Positions 1-8,846 of a DNA stretch of 64,000 nucleotides are shown here, one piece after another. The notes under the pieces were generated by a model. It saw nothing but the letters and a program-made list of their open reading frames with translations. It had not been told where the DNA came from and ran no database searches. Each line of letters starts with the position of its first letter. Position 1 is the stretch's first letter. Both the position numbers and the translations under genes were made by a program. Source of the stretch: Kozakia baliensis (GTDB taxonomy: Bacteria; Pseudomonadota; Alphaproteobacteria; Acetobacterales; Acetobacteraceae); contig NZ_CP014674.1 of NCBI RefSeq assembly GCF_001787335.1, forward strand, positions 62,001 to 126,000, written 5' to 3'.

Positions 1-84
1 GACGTTCGCATGATGGATCACGACAAGGAAAATGGCGACACCGCGTACGGACGCCATCACGGACGAAGGCTTTAGCAACCCCAC
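1..84 (-). CDS. Acyltransferase-3 (OafA-like) family protein, N-terminal fragment
   Basis: Reading the minus strand leftward from a GTG at 84 (or an ATG at 57) gives an open frame that runs off the left edge. It contains ASVRGVAIFLVVIHHANV, which matches the first membrane helix of acyltransferase-3 family O-acetylases (LRG-(I/V)A-hydrophobic stretch-HH). These integral membrane enzymes transfer acyl groups to surface polysaccharide or lipid. An AGAGG sequence at about 91-95 sits 6 bases before the GTG and favours that start. Only 28 residues are visible, so the family call rests on one motif. Confidence 0.45.
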   Translation of the reverse strand, partial: MGLLKPSSVMASVRGVAIFLVVIHHANV

Positions 85-132
85 AGCATACCTCTATGTA
101 GTAGAATAACTAAAAATTAATCATAAGTTTTC

Positions 133-157
133 ACATCGAATACTGTATGTTCGATGT
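133..157. repeat. Inverted repeat ACATCGAA-N9-TTCGATGT, possible operator
   Basis: A perfect 8-base dyad: ACATCGAA (133-140) and TTCGATGT (150-157) separated by 9 bases. It lies 49 bases upstream of the GTG of the acyltransferase-like gene, where a regulator operator would be expected. It has no U-tract and so is not a typical terminator. The binding protein is unknown. Confidence 0.4.
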
Positions 158-200
158 AAATATCCTCGATGAGGACAAACTTATAATGTATTAAGAATTA

Positions 201-227
201 AGCATTTATATTTTGATCATAAATGCT
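201..227. repeat. Inverted repeat AGCATTTAT-N9-ATAAATGCT
   Basis: A perfect 9-base dyad (201-209 and 219-227) with a 9-base spacer, the same spacer length as the dyad at 133-157. It is AT-rich, so chance symmetry is more likely than for the other dyad. It could be an operator or a weak hairpin in the spacer upstream of yigZ. Confidence 0.35.
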
Positions 228-505
228 GTCTATCTTGGAATAAGAGCTATTAAATATAAAAGCTATTAAAATAAATACGCATTTAACACTATAACGAATA
301 AATAACGGAAAGACTCTTTGTTGGTATATTCGAGTAGACGCAAACCCATGTCACGACGGGGAAAATAAAGCTAAGCATTGCCCCGCAAACCATTCCCGGT
401 GTTTCGTATGGGTATATGGATTCGGATGGTGTAAATGCCGTTTCGAGCGGTTGGATGTTGAAATGGGCCAGCCGTTGATTTGAGTTCGAAACTGCTCCGG
501 ATGGC

Positions 506-1099
506 ATGACGCAAACTCTTCTTTCCCCCGCCTATCTCGATCTTACCGTCAAGAAGAGCTTGTTTCGGGCTCAGGCGGCCCCTGCTTCCGGCGAAGAAGA
601 AGCCATGGCGTTTTTCGAAAGCGTTCGCGATCCGGAAGCGACACATAATTGCTGGGCCTGGCGGATCGGTGCGCGGTATCGGAGTTTCGATGACGGTGAG
701 CCGGGCGGTACGGCGGGACGCCCGATTTTACAGGCGATCGAAATGCAGGATTTCGACCGCGTTATGGTTGTGGTGACGCGTTGGTTCGGTGGTGTGAAGT
801 TGGGCGCAGGCGGATTGGTACGCGCTTATGGCGGCGCTGCGGCTTCGTGTTTAAGGCAAGGCGAGATAGCAACTTTAGTGCCTATGAATGTGTTGAAATG
901 GCACTGTCCGTTCGCGTTGCTGGCTCTGGTGCAGGCGCGTCTGGCTGGATGGGAAGCGCAACAACTCCGTTGCGATTTCGATGCGGAAGGCGCGGAAATG
1001 GAAATCGCCGTGCCGGAAGGAAGACGGGACGAGGTTATGGGGGAATTACGCGATCTCACGAGAGGGCAAGCACCTATAACCGTTCTGGATGCCGACTGA
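506..1099 (+). CDS. yigZ: YigZ/IMPACT family protein
   Basis: A 197-residue protein of the UPF0029/IMPACT family. The family core is clear: HNCWAWRIG followed by DDGEPGGTAGRPIL and then VVVTRWFGGVKLGAGGLVRAYG. Bacterial members are cytoplasmic and of uncertain biochemical role; the eukaryotic homologue IMPACT modulates GCN2 signalling, and YigZ has been discussed as a nucleic-acid-binding or translation-related protein. The N-terminal IMPACT domain fills about residues 10-120, with a C-terminal ferredoxin-like domain after it. Length is normal. The stop overlaps the start of the downstream Na+/H+ antiporter by 11 bases, so the two are probably co-translated. The ATG at 506 is the only sensible start. 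Confidence 0.9.
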   Translation: MTQTLLSPAYLDLTVKKSLFRAQAAPASGEEEAMAFFESVRDPEATHNCWAWRIGARYRSFDDGEPGGTAGRPILQAIEMQDFDRVMVVVTRWFGGVKLGAGGLVRAYGGAAASCLRQGEIATLVPMNVLKWHCPFALLALVQARLAGWEAQQLRCDFDAEGAEMEIAVPEGRRDEVMGELRDLTRGQAPITVLDAD

Positions 1100-2336
1100 G
1101 GTGCTCGGTTGGTTCGCCGCGTTGGCGGGATTGGCAACGCTTTTCGGTTTTCTGAACGAGAAGTTTTTCCGGCTCCCGACCACTATTGGAATCATGGTGA
1201 TCGCGGTGCTGATCTCCATGGTGTTGCTCGTCATCGATCCTTGGGTGCCGGGAATCGATCTGCATATTCTGGCGCAGCGCGCTCTGACGGCGATCGATTT
1301 TCCTCACGCGCTCCTTAATATCGTCCTGTCTTTTCTGCTTTTCGCTGCGTCCCTCCAGGTCGATCTCGAACAGCTATGGGCGCGCAAATTCTCCGTCCTG
1401 ACATTGGCGCTGATCGGCACCCTGCTGGCGGTGGCGCTGTTCAGCATTTCCATGTGGTTCGTCTTTCCGCTCCTTGGTATCAACATGCCGTTCGTCTGGT
1501 GCGTGGTGCTAGGCGCTGTGCTAGCGCCGACAGACCCGGTCTCGGTCGTTGGGATGTTGCGCCGCATGGGCCTTCCGGCGCCATTGCAAGCGATCTTCAC
1601 CGGGGAGAGCCTGTTCAATGATGGTATCGGCGTGCTGGCATTCGGCGTAGCGCTGGACTTCATCACAGGGCAAGGCGCGAGTGGCGGCTCCGTCTTTTGG
1701 CGCTTCGTGTTGGAAGCATTGGGAAGCGGATTCTTCGGCGTGCTGATGGGCTGGTTCGCGGTCAGGTTCATGCGGCGGACGCACGATTCGCATCTCGAAT
1801 TGCTGGCTTCGCTCACCTTGGCGGCAGGCACTTACAGCCTCGCAGGTGTCTTGCATATGTCCGGCCCGATCGCGACGGTAGCGGCAGGCTTGATGCTCAG
1901 CACCGGCGCGGCCCAGCGCGCTATATCCCGCCGGGGTAAGCGCGATATTTATGCGTTCTGGACGCTTTCCGACGAAATTCTGAACGCCATGCTATTTTTA
2001 CTGATCGGCTTTCAGATATTCGCGCTGACCTTCCAATTCTCTTATTTCGTCGCTGCATTGGTGGCGATTCCGTTCTCGATCGTCGTGCGCGCTATGAGCG
2101 TGTTCTTGGCCAGCCTGCCTTTTCTGGTTCGCGAGCCGGACCGGGTCGGAATGTTGGCCGTCATGACATGGGGCGGCCTGCGTGGAGGCATTTCCATTTC
2201 CCTTGCGCTCAGTTTGCCCGATGCGCCGGAACGCGCGCCGTTATTGGCCGTCTGTTATGGCGTGGTCGTATTCACGATCATTGCGCAGGGCCTTACCATC
2301 GAGCGTGTGGCGCGGCGTTTCTATCATTCGGAGTAA
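1089..2336 (+). CDS. CPA1-type sodium/proton antiporter
   Basis: A 415-residue inner-membrane antiporter of the monovalent cation:proton antiporter-1 family, exchanging Na+ (or K+) for H+. About a dozen hydrophobic segments run the length of the protein. Family signatures include LAPTDPVSVVGML (ion-binding unwound helix) followed by GESLFNDGIGVLAF, and a late conserved TWGGLRGGISISLALS segment. It begins inside yigZ (11-base overlap), consistent with an operon. It lacks the long cytoplasmic C-terminal tail present in the second CPA1 antiporter of this window (34492-36174). Ion specificity cannot be read from sequence. Confidence 0.88.
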   Translation: MPTEVLGWFAALAGLATLFGFLNEKFFRLPTTIGIMVIAVLISMVLLVIDPWVPGIDLHILAQRALTAIDFPHALLNIVLSFLLFAASLQVDLEQLWARKFSVLTLALIGTLLAVALFSISMWFVFPLLGINMPFVWCVVLGAVLAPTDPVSVVGMLRRMGLPAPLQAIFTGESLFNDGIGVLAFGVALDFITGQGASGGSVFWRFVLEALGSGFFGVLMGWFAVRFMRRTHDSHLELLASLTLAAGTYSLAGVLHMSGPIATVAAGLMLSTGAAQRAISRRGKRDIYAFWTLSDEILNAMLFLLIGFQIFALTFQFSYFVAALVAIPFSIVVRAMSVFLASLPFLVREPDRVGMLAVMTWGGLRGGISISLALSLPDAPERAPLLAVCYGVVVFTIIAQGLTIERVARRFYHSE

Positions 2337-2410
2337 AAACGCTCCGGGAACCTTCTGGCGGGTCGTCGCGCTACCAATAGATGTGCTTTGGAAAAGAAGG
2401 GAGCGGTCTG

Positions 2411-3280
2411 ATGACGAACAGCACTTTTGCGGCCGGCTTGGCAAGCGGGACGGATCTGGCCAACGAGCAACAGCTTCATATCAAGCTGAATGACGGCCAC
2501 CGCATTCCCCAACTGGGGCTGGGCGTCTATCAGACACCGGCGGACGAAACGGCGGAAATCGTGCGTTATGCCGCCAAAGCCGGATATCAGTCGGTCGATA
2601 CCGCGACCATCTACCGTAACGAAGCCGGTGTGGGCGAAGGCCTTGCCGATTATCCGGATGTGTATGTGACGACCAAACTCTGGAATGACGACCAGGGTTA
2701 CGATGCCGCATTGCGCGCGTTCGATAAGAGCATCAAACTCCTGAAGCGCGAGACGCTCGATCTCTATTTAATTCACTGGCCCGCGCCGAAAAAAGGGCTG
2801 TATGTGGAAAGCTGGAAAGCGCTGATCCGCCTGAAGAAGGAAGGGCGCGTGCGCTCGATCGGCGTGTCCAACTTCACCGAAGAAAATCTGACGCGCATCA
2901 TTGATGAAACGGGCGAGAAGCCTGTTCTGAATCAGGTGGAGCTTCACCCGAGTTTCCAACAAAAGCCGCTTCGCGCTTTCCACGAAAAGCACGACATTCG
3001 CACGGAATCCTGGAGCCCGCTGGGCCAAGGCGGTGGACTAAGCGACCCGATCCTGATGGAAATCGCACGAAAGCACGGAAAGAGCGCCGCACAGGTGGTG
3101 ATTCGCTGGCACCTGCAATCTGGGCTGATCGTCATTCCGAAATCGGCCACGCCGAAGCGGATCGACGAGAATATCGACGTTTATGATTTCAACCTGGACG
3201 ATGAAGATATCGCGAAGATCGCAGGCTTGGATCGTGCCGACGGTCGTTTGGGCCCCAACCCGGATACGGCTGATTTCTAA
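2411..3280 (+). CDS. Aldo/keto reductase (2,5-diketo-D-gluconate reductase type)
   Basis: A 289-residue cytoplasmic NAD(P)H-dependent aldo/keto reductase with a TIM-barrel fold. The catalytic tetrad is visible: Asp in VDTATIY, Tyr in the same motif, Lys in VTTKLWN and His in LYLIHWP. The C-terminal cofactor-binding segment is IPKSATPKRIDENI. The IGVSNFTEENL and NQVELHP motifs are typical of the DkgA/DkgB group, which in acetic acid bacteria reduces keto-sugars and aldehydes. An upstream in-frame ATG at 2381 exists, but the ATG at 2411 has GGGAG 7 bases before it and starts close to the conserved core, so it is preferred. The exact substrate is inferred only. Confidence 0.85.
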   Translation: MTNSTFAAGLASGTDLANEQQLHIKLNDGHRIPQLGLGVYQTPADETAEIVRYAAKAGYQSVDTATIYRNEAGVGEGLADYPDVYVTTKLWNDDQGYDAALRAFDKSIKLLKRETLDLYLIHWPAPKKGLYVESWKALIRLKKEGRVRSIGVSNFTEENLTRIIDETGEKPVLNQVELHPSFQQKPLRAFHEKHDIRTESWSPLGQGGGLSDPILMEIARKHGKSAAQVVIRWHLQSGLIVIPKSATPKRIDENIDVYDFNLDDEDIAKIAGLDRADGRLGPNPDTADF

Positions 3281-3353
3281 CACCTGGGTTTTGTAACTTA
3301 GTGTATCTAAGCGTGATGCGACACGGTCGGTTTTGATCGATAACGTGTCGCTT

Positions 3354-3824
3354 ATGTCACAGTCTAAGCCCTTTTCGCGTTTTAGCGGATCGATTTGCTG
3401 CTTGCTCATTTGCTCAGCCGCAACGAGGGCGAACGCCGCGCTAGCCGCGGCACAGCCTCCTTATTTCATTCCGCCTCATGCGACGGCGTCAACTCGCTTG
3501 GCAGGAACACACGCGCTCTTAGCGCCAGAAAGAGCGGGAATTCGGTTGCAAATCGACAATGCCGCCTTTCCGGCGCTTTCCGCTCAACAAATTGCGTCCT
3601 TCGACAATAAGAAATGGACGAAAATCGGCCCATTCAACGTGGAGGCCAACCCTTCTTCCCCTTTGGCGGAAGAAAAAGGCATGACCACCGTTCTGGCCTA
3701 TCCGGTGCAGGCTGTTCCTGGACTGGAGCTCGTCGGCAGCGTGTTCAGCGGGCATCGCGATACCCGCCTGGGCGCACCGGCGGGGTCGGCGGCCGTTACG
3801 GGCGGGATTAGGTTCCGGTGGTGA
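3354..3824 (+). CDS. Small exported protein of unknown function
   Basis: A 156-residue protein not assigned to a family. The N-terminus (KPFSRFSGSICCLLICSAATRANA) looks like a Sec signal peptide with cleavage near ANA. The mature part is Ala/Pro-rich and ends GGIRFRW. The C-terminal aromatic residue and alternating pattern are compatible with a short outer-membrane strand but do not prove it. An earlier ATG at 3333 is possible; 3354 places the signal peptide closer to the terminus. It ends 4 bases from the convergent dnaB stop. Confidence 0.5.
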   Translation: MSQSKPFSRFSGSICCLLICSAATRANAALAAAQPPYFIPPHATASTRLAGTHALLAPERAGIRLQIDNAAFPALSAQQIASFDNKKWTKIGPFNVEANPSSPLAEEKGMTTVLAYPVQAVPGLELVGSVFSGHRDTRLGAPAGSAAVTGGIRFRW

Positions 3825-3828
3825 GAGA

Positions 3829-5337
3829 TCAGACGTCGTGGACTGTGTCCAGATCGCCGAAGCGTGTGAATTCGCCTTCGAAGTAAAGCGAGATGGTGCC
3901 GGTCGGTCCATGACGCTGCTTTTCAAGGATAAGTTCGGCCTTGTTATGAACCAGCGCCATCTTGCGCTGCCATTCTTCTAGCGCGACTTGATATTTATCC
4001 ATGCTGTCGTAAGCGCTGTCCTTGGGCATACGCTGTTGTAGATAATATTCATCGCGATAGACGAACATAACGGCGTCCGCATCCTGCTCGATAGAGCCGG
4101 ATTCGCGCAGATCCGAGAGCATCGGGCGTTTGTCTTCGCGCGATTCGACCTGACGAGAAAGCTGGGACAACGCAATGACCGGAACGGAAAGTTCCTTGGC
4201 GATGGCTTTCAGGCCCTGGGTGATCATCGAAATTTCCAGCACGCGGCTATCGGGCTTGGTGCCGATGGCAGGGCGCATCAACTGAAGGTAATCCACCACC
4301 ACAAGGCTTAGCCCCTTGGTGCGCGCCAAGCGGCGGCAACGTGTGCGCATGGCGGAAAGGCTGATGGCCGGCGTATCGTCGATATGGAGCGGCAAGGTCG
4401 CCAATTCGCGTGAGACGCGCACGAAGCGATCGAACTCGCGCTGGCCGATATCACCCCGGCGGATGCGCTCGCCCGACACCTCTGCCTGTTCCGAAAGAAT
4501 ACGCGTGGCCAACTGCTCGGATGACATTTCGAGCGAGAAGATCGCCACCGCGCCACGTGGCTGCGTGTTTTTCTCCTCCGCTTCGCGTTGCAAGGCGCGG
4601 GCGGCGGAGAAGGCGATCTTGGTGGCGAGCGCTGTTTTGCCCATGGCAGGCCGCCCGGCCAGAATCAGCAGATCGGAAGGGTGCAGACCACCGGTTTTCT
4701 TGTCGAAATCGCGCAAGCCCGAGGTCAGGCCGCTGACATCGCCCGTGCGTTGGAAGGCTTGTTCGGCCACTTCCAGAGCGCCGGTCAACGCGCGCTCGAA
4801 AGAGACGAAACCGCCATCCTGGCCTTTATCGGTGGCGAGCTTGAATAGCGTCTCCTCGGCGGCGGCGATCTGGTCCGAACCATCGAGGTCGCTACGCGCG
4901 CCAAAGGCGTTGTTAACGACGTTCTCGCCGATATCGATGAGCTGGCGGCGAATCCAGGCATCGTGAATGGCGCGGCCGTAATCGCCCGCATTGACGATGC
5001 CGACCATCGCCGTAAGCAGTTTGGCGAGATATTGCGTGCCGCCCACTTCATCCAGCAGGCCGGAATGTTCGAATTCCGCACGCATGGTGATCGGATCGGC
5101 CAGCATGCCGCGATCGATGCGGCGGGCGATAGCCTCGAAGATGCGTCCGTTGATCGGGTCCGCAAAATGAGCGGCGATCAGGAAGTCCGAAACGCGTTCG
5201 TAGGCCTTGTTGTTGGTCAGCAGCGCGCCGAGCAAAGCTTGTTCCGCCTCGAGATTGGCGGGAGGCGTGCGTCGCAACAGGCCGATCAGGCCGTCGGAAT
5301 TTTCGGTGTCTTTGATGGGGGCGTCGATCATATTCAC
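3829..5337 (-). CDS. dnaB: Replicative DNA helicase DnaB
   Basis: A 502-residue hexameric helicase that unwinds DNA at the replication fork. The N-terminal DnaB domain (about residues 25-130, starting PPANLEAEQALLGALL) is followed by the RecA-like ATPase domain. Walker A is AGRPAMGKTA (about 227-236) and Walker B is LVVVDYLQLM (about 345-354). The later SQLSRQVE and LSDLRESGSIEQDAD motifs are standard. Length is slightly above the usual 450-480. The start at 5337 is GTG; an ATG two codons later (5331) is equally possible. It is transcribed divergently from the MgtC-like gene; the 179-base gap must hold both promoters. Confidence 0.96.
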   Translation of the reverse strand: MNMIDAPIKDTENSDGLIGLLRRTPPANLEAEQALLGALLTNNKAYERVSDFLIAAHFADPINGRIFEAIARRIDRGMLADPITMRAEFEHSGLLDEVGGTQYLAKLLTAMVGIVNAGDYGRAIHDAWIRRQLIDIGENVVNNAFGARSDLDGSDQIAAAEETLFKLATDKGQDGGFVSFERALTGALEVAEQAFQRTGDVSGLTSGLRDFDKKTGGLHPSDLLILAGRPAMGKTALATKIAFSAARALQREAEEKNTQPRGAVAIFSLEMSSEQLATRILSEQAEVSGERIRRGDIGQREFDRFVRVSRELATLPLHIDDTPAISLSAMRTRCRRLARTKGLSLVVVDYLQLMRPAIGTKPDSRVLEISMITQGLKAIAKELSVPVIALSQLSRQVESREDKRPMLSDLRESGSIEQDADAVMFVYRDEYYLQQRMPKDSAYDSMDKYQVALEEWQRKMALVHNKAELILEKQRHGPTGTISLYFEGEFTRFGDLDTVHDV

Positions 5338-5516
5338 GGAACTTTCTCTATCACGAAAGACCCTGTTTCGATCAAGGTGAGTATCTGCGCCGCGAAACTA
5401 TCCTCTCGGTTTCTCAAGCGCGGACCAGAATGTGATGGACATTCCAGATTGCAATTGTGTCTTTTCGGTCGCATCAGAACAAGGGCGTTTTGACGCATGT
5501 AAGGAGGCTGAACGGA

Positions 5517-6236
5517 ATGCATCCGACTATGCCGCTGGGAAGCGCCGCTGGCCAGGGTTGGCAACAACTCGGTGAATTGTTGCTGGCTTTCGTGCTTTCG
5601 GCGTTCGTAGGGCTGGAGCGGGAATATCGCCAGAAAAGCGCGGGTTTTCGCACCTATACGCTCGTCGGCGTCGCTTCGGCCTTGTTCGTCTTGGTGTCGA
5701 AATACGGCTTCAACGATGTTCTTCTGCCAGAGAGGATCATCCTCGATCCATCCCGCGTGGCGGCGCAGGTCGTCTCGGGTCTGGGCTTTATCGGCGGTGG
5801 GGTGATCTTCATGCGCCGCGATACGGTACGTGGCTTAACGACGGCAGCCTCGGTCTGGCTGACGGCAGCTCTGGGCATGGCTTGCGGCGCGGGGCTGACG
5901 GCATTGGCCTTGCTGACGATGGCGGGCTATCTGTTCATCATGTTCGTCACGCCTCACTGGCTGCGTCATTTCCCGCGATCGAAATCGCCGGGCTGCACGC
6001 TTGTTGTCATTGGGCAAGACGATGCCGAATTTCCCGACCGCGTGCAGGCGCTGGTGTGCGAGCGTCACTTCACCATCGGGCATGTTCGGCTGGATCGTAT
6101 GACGCAGGAAGGACATATGGCGTTGGCGCTGCGTGTGCGCGGCAAGCCGCCCTATGCCACACTGGCGAATGCCTTGGCGCGGTTGGAAGGCGTTTTGTCC
6201 GTCCGCACCGAAAATGGCGGAAACGATACGGAGTAG
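5517..6236 (+). CDS. MgtC/SapB family membrane protein
   Basis: A 239-residue inner-membrane protein. The family signature GLEREYRQKSAGFRTYTLVG lies near the N-terminus, followed by GLGFIGGGVIFM and GLTTAASVWLTAALGMACG, and then a soluble C-terminal domain of about 80 residues resembling an ACT fold. MgtC proteins act in Mg2+ limitation and acid or intracellular survival; in Salmonella MgtC modulates the F-type ATP synthase. The start at 5517 is chosen because a strong AAGGAGG (5501-5507) precedes it by 9 bases. Upstream in-frame codons back to 5457 lack such a site. Confidence 0.85.
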   Translation: MHPTMPLGSAAGQGWQQLGELLLAFVLSAFVGLEREYRQKSAGFRTYTLVGVASALFVLVSKYGFNDVLLPERIILDPSRVAAQVVSGLGFIGGGVIFMRRDTVRGLTTAASVWLTAALGMACGAGLTALALLTMAGYLFIMFVTPHWLRHFPRSKSPGCTLVVIGQDDAEFPDRVQALVCERHFTIGHVRLDRMTQEGHMALALRVRGKPPYATLANALARLEGVLSVRTENGGNDTE

Positions 6237-6333
6237 TTTTCTCCTTCGAGCGCTATTCATTCCGTGATCCGAAAGGAGAGGAACGATGCGATGCGCACGG
6301 TCTTCTGAGTCTATCTCAGGATCGGAGGTGCCG

Positions 6334-7806
6334 ATGGCCGACATTTATGATTACGATTTGGTGGTGATCGGGAGCGGTCCATCGGGGAAACGGGCCGCCG
6401 TACAAGCCGCTAAATTCGGGCGTTCCGTCTTGATCGTGGATAAAGGCGCGCAAGTGGGCGGCGTTTCCGTCCATACCGGCACGATCCCGTCGAAAACGCT
6501 GCGTGAAACGGTGCTGAATTTAACCGGTTGGCGCGAGCGTGGGTTTTACGGCCTGGCTTATCGGGTCAAGCACGATATTAGCGTGGCGGATCTGCATGTT
6601 CGGCTGGAAAAGACACTCGAATATGAAGTGAATGTGCTGGAGCATCAGTTCGTGCGCAATCAGGTCACGGTTCAACAAGGTCTTGCGCGCTTCGTCGATC
6701 CACATCAGATCGAGGTGCTGACGGGAGCCGGGGAATCGCATGTCGTATCGGCTGATAAAGTCATTATCGCCGTCGGGACCAAGCCTCATCGCCCGTCGCA
6801 TATTCCTTTTGACGACAAGGTCGTGATCGATAGCGACGGCATTACTAGAATCGAGCGCCTGCCACGTTCATTAACCGTCGTCGGTGGCGGAGTGATCGGG
6901 ATCGAATACGCCACAATCTTCAGCGCGCTCGACGTGCGCGTTACGATCGTCGAGCCACGAGAAACGATTCTGGATTTCGTCGATCGCGAATTGGTGGCGG
7001 ATTTCATGCATCAATTACGGGATCGTGGCGTCAACTTTCGCCTCGGCACGCAATTGGAATCCATTCAATTCGAACTCGGGCAACCGGTCGCCATCCTCGA
7101 AGGCGGAAGGCGCGTGCGTTCCGATATGCTGCTCTATACGGCGGGCCGTACCGGATCGACGGACCAGCTCAATCTCGAAGCATGCGGGTTGCAGGCGGAT
7201 GGGCGGGGGCGATTGAAAGTCGATCCCAAAACATTCCAGACCGCAACGCCCAATATTTATGCAACGGGAGATGTCATCGGCTTTCCCTCCCTGGCATCGA
7301 CCTCCATGGAACAAGGCCGCATCGCCGCCTGCCATGCTTTTCAGCAAAAAGTGCCGAATGCGCCGGAGTTTTTCCCATACGGCATCTATTCGGTGCCGGA
7401 GATTTCGACGGTCGGTCTCAGCGAGGAGCAAGCTCGCGCGGAGGGCATTCCCTATGAATGCGGCATCGCGCGATTCAAGGAAACGGCGCGTGGTAATATC
7501 ATGGGTTTGCAAGGCGGAATGCTGAAGCTGATCATTTCGCTTGAAACACGTAAATTGCTGGGCGTGCATATTGTAGGCGAAGGCGCGACCGAATTAATTC
7601 ATATTGGGCAGGCGGTGATTAATTTGGATGGCGCTTTCGATTATTTTATCGATGCGACATTCAATTACCCGACCTTAGCCGAAGCCTATAAAATAGCGGC
7701 GCTCGATGCCTGGAACCGGATCACGCCGCGTGTGCTGGACGAAGGGAACGATAATATTCAGCCGCAAGAAGAGCGATCGGACACAACCGTGGCTGAAATC
7801 AACTAA
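6334..7806 (+). CDS. sthA: Soluble (Si-specific) NAD(P)+ transhydrogenase
   Basis: A 490-residue cytoplasmic flavoprotein that interconverts NADPH/NAD+ and NADP+/NADH. The FAD-binding motif VVIGSGPSGKRAAVQA is at the N-terminus and the second nucleotide-binding motif VVGGGVIGIEYATIF is mid-protein. The position of the redox disulfide in lipoamide dehydrogenases is GGVSVHTGTIPSKTLRE here, with no cysteines, which is diagnostic of SthA as against Lpd or glutathione reductase. The C-terminal dimerisation domain ends the protein. The start is placed at 6334 (GGAGG 6 bases upstream), not at the earlier ATG at 6286. Its last 4 bases overlap the convergent unknown gene at 7803-8816. Confidence 0.94.
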   Translation: MADIYDYDLVVIGSGPSGKRAAVQAAKFGRSVLIVDKGAQVGGVSVHTGTIPSKTLRETVLNLTGWRERGFYGLAYRVKHDISVADLHVRLEKTLEYEVNVLEHQFVRNQVTVQQGLARFVDPHQIEVLTGAGESHVVSADKVIIAVGTKPHRPSHIPFDDKVVIDSDGITRIERLPRSLTVVGGGVIGIEYATIFSALDVRVTIVEPRETILDFVDRELVADFMHQLRDRGVNFRLGTQLESIQFELGQPVAILEGGRRVRSDMLLYTAGRTGSTDQLNLEACGLQADGRGRLKVDPKTFQTATPNIYATGDVIGFPSLASTSMEQGRIAACHAFQQKVPNAPEFFPYGIYSVPEISTVGLSEEQARAEGIPYECGIARFKETARGNIMGLQGGMLKLIISLETRKLLGVHIVGEGATELIHIGQAVINLDGAFDYFIDATFNYPTLAEAYKIAALDAWNRITPRVLDEGNDNIQPQEERSDTTVAEIN

Positions 7807-8816
7807 TAATGCGCGACAACGCCAGGGCTTCCACCCTGGGTTCCGCAATTTTGCAGATGGTTGGTGGCAAGTTCTACAACTTCCTTATCATCCACGAAAA
7901 TCGGGGTGAGAAAGAAATTATTAGGATCTCGTCGGACGGGAAAATCAAAGCCGACCAGACGATGTTCCGAGCCATCGTTCCAAATTGTGATCAACGGAAT
8001 CGCGCCATCCGATTTAGTGTTCACGGAAATACGAGACATGGAACGACCATCGATCTGAACAGTGCAAATATCGGGAACGATGCCGTAAAGATCGAGCACG
8101 GAATGGATCTTCGAAAGCGTGGCGTCCGAGATGAAAACGGCTTCACTCCCGCCGGTGCGAAAGCCAAGCGTGCCAACGAACATGTTCGCCATGGAAGTGC
8201 CGACACCAGGGAGAAGTGTCAGCAAACACATGGCGACGCTAATCGGAACAAGAAAGAGGATTCTTCTGCCGTCTTTGTTGGGAACAGTATCCAAGGCGGA
8301 TTGTGGCGTAGGTTTTTGAGGGAACCTGTCCACGAAAAGCAGAACAAATAGCCCGAGCGCCATGAAATACCATAAGATGGTCTGCGCGGAGTGATTGCTG
8401 AGAAATACAGCGATAATTAAAGAGAAACAGACGAAAAGTGAGGTAAGGAGATAGAGACCCTTTTCCGTTTTCGTTTTGGGAATGACGCGGCTCGCTTCGA
8501 ACACGGTAGTCCGGTTTAGTCTCCATGATGGATGGAGACTCATGAAGCCATAGATGAGCCAGTAGAGAAGATAAAGAAGCCAAAAACCCGCTATGGCGCC
8601 GTAAACAAGCAAGACAAAGAACAGCGAAATGCTTGAGAAGCTGACAGACAAGGCTTCAGCAAGAGAATATTTGGAGATGAAATAGGGCAGGACGCCGTGA
8701 TGGCACTGATAGTAAAAAGTAATGAAAATTCCGGGTAGAGAAAGTAAGCCGATCGGTGGAATCAGACTTGTGATTTTCTCTAAAGCACTGGAAATATTCT
8801 CCCCGAAAAGAGACAT
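7803..8816 (-). CDS. Unknown membrane protein with periplasmic C-terminal domain
   Basis: A 337-residue protein I do not recognise. It has an amphipathic N-terminus, then hydrophobic segments at roughly 20-40, 55-90, 130-150, 155-170 and 200-220, and a C-terminal soluble region of about 120 residues rich in beta-type sequence (VQIDGRSMSRISVNTKSDG and following). Composition is visibly less GC-rich than the flanks. The start is set at 8816 (MSLFGENIS) because GGAG precedes it by 5 bases; an in-frame ATG lies 7 codons upstream. Its 3' end overlaps sthA by 4 bases, convergently. A horizontally acquired envelope protein is possible, but no function can be proposed. Confidence 0.6.
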   Translation of the reverse strand: MSLFGENISSALEKITSLIPPIGLLSLPGIFITFYYQCHHGVLPYFISKYSLAEALSVSFSSISLFFVLLVYGAIAGFWLLYLLYWLIYGFMSLHPSWRLNRTTVFEASRVIPKTKTEKGLYLLTSLFVCFSLIIAVFLSNHSAQTILWYFMALGLFVLLFVDRFPQKPTPQSALDTVPNKDGRRILFLVPISVAMCLLTLLPGVGTSMANMFVGTLGFRTGGSEAVFISDATLSKIHSVLDLYGIVPDICTVQIDGRSMSRISVNTKSDGAIPLITIWNDGSEHRLVGFDFPVRRDPNNFFLTPIFVDDKEVVELATNHLQNCGTQGGSPGVVAHY

Positions 8817-8846
8817 TTTTCTCCGCTTGCTTGCCACTCTTATTTA

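Larger units (their letters stand above)
85..505. other. AT-rich spacer between a divergent gene pair
   Basis: This 420-base stretch is far more AT-rich than its surroundings and has no convincing gene. It separates the minus-strand acyltransferase-like gene from plus-strand yigZ, so it should hold both promoters. It contains two inverted repeats (listed separately) and a direct repeat AGCTATTAAA at 245-254 and 261-270 (16-base period). A minus-strand open frame at 289-507 has no recognisable domain and is not called. Confidence 0.5.

Noticed and set aside
3318-3351. Inverted repeat GCGACACG-N18-CGTGTCGC as a terminator of the aldo/keto reductase gene
   Set aside because: No U-tract follows, the loop is long, and it runs up to the start codon of the next gene; a chance or operator dyad is as likely.
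4316-4966. Long plus-strand open frame opposite dnaB
   Set aside because: It is the antisense shadow of a clear DnaB gene; Arg/Ser-rich, no domain.
7822-7839. Hairpin CCAGGG/CCCTGG as a terminator after sthA
   Set aside because: It lies within the C-terminal codons of the convergent gene, the stem is short and no U-tract follows.
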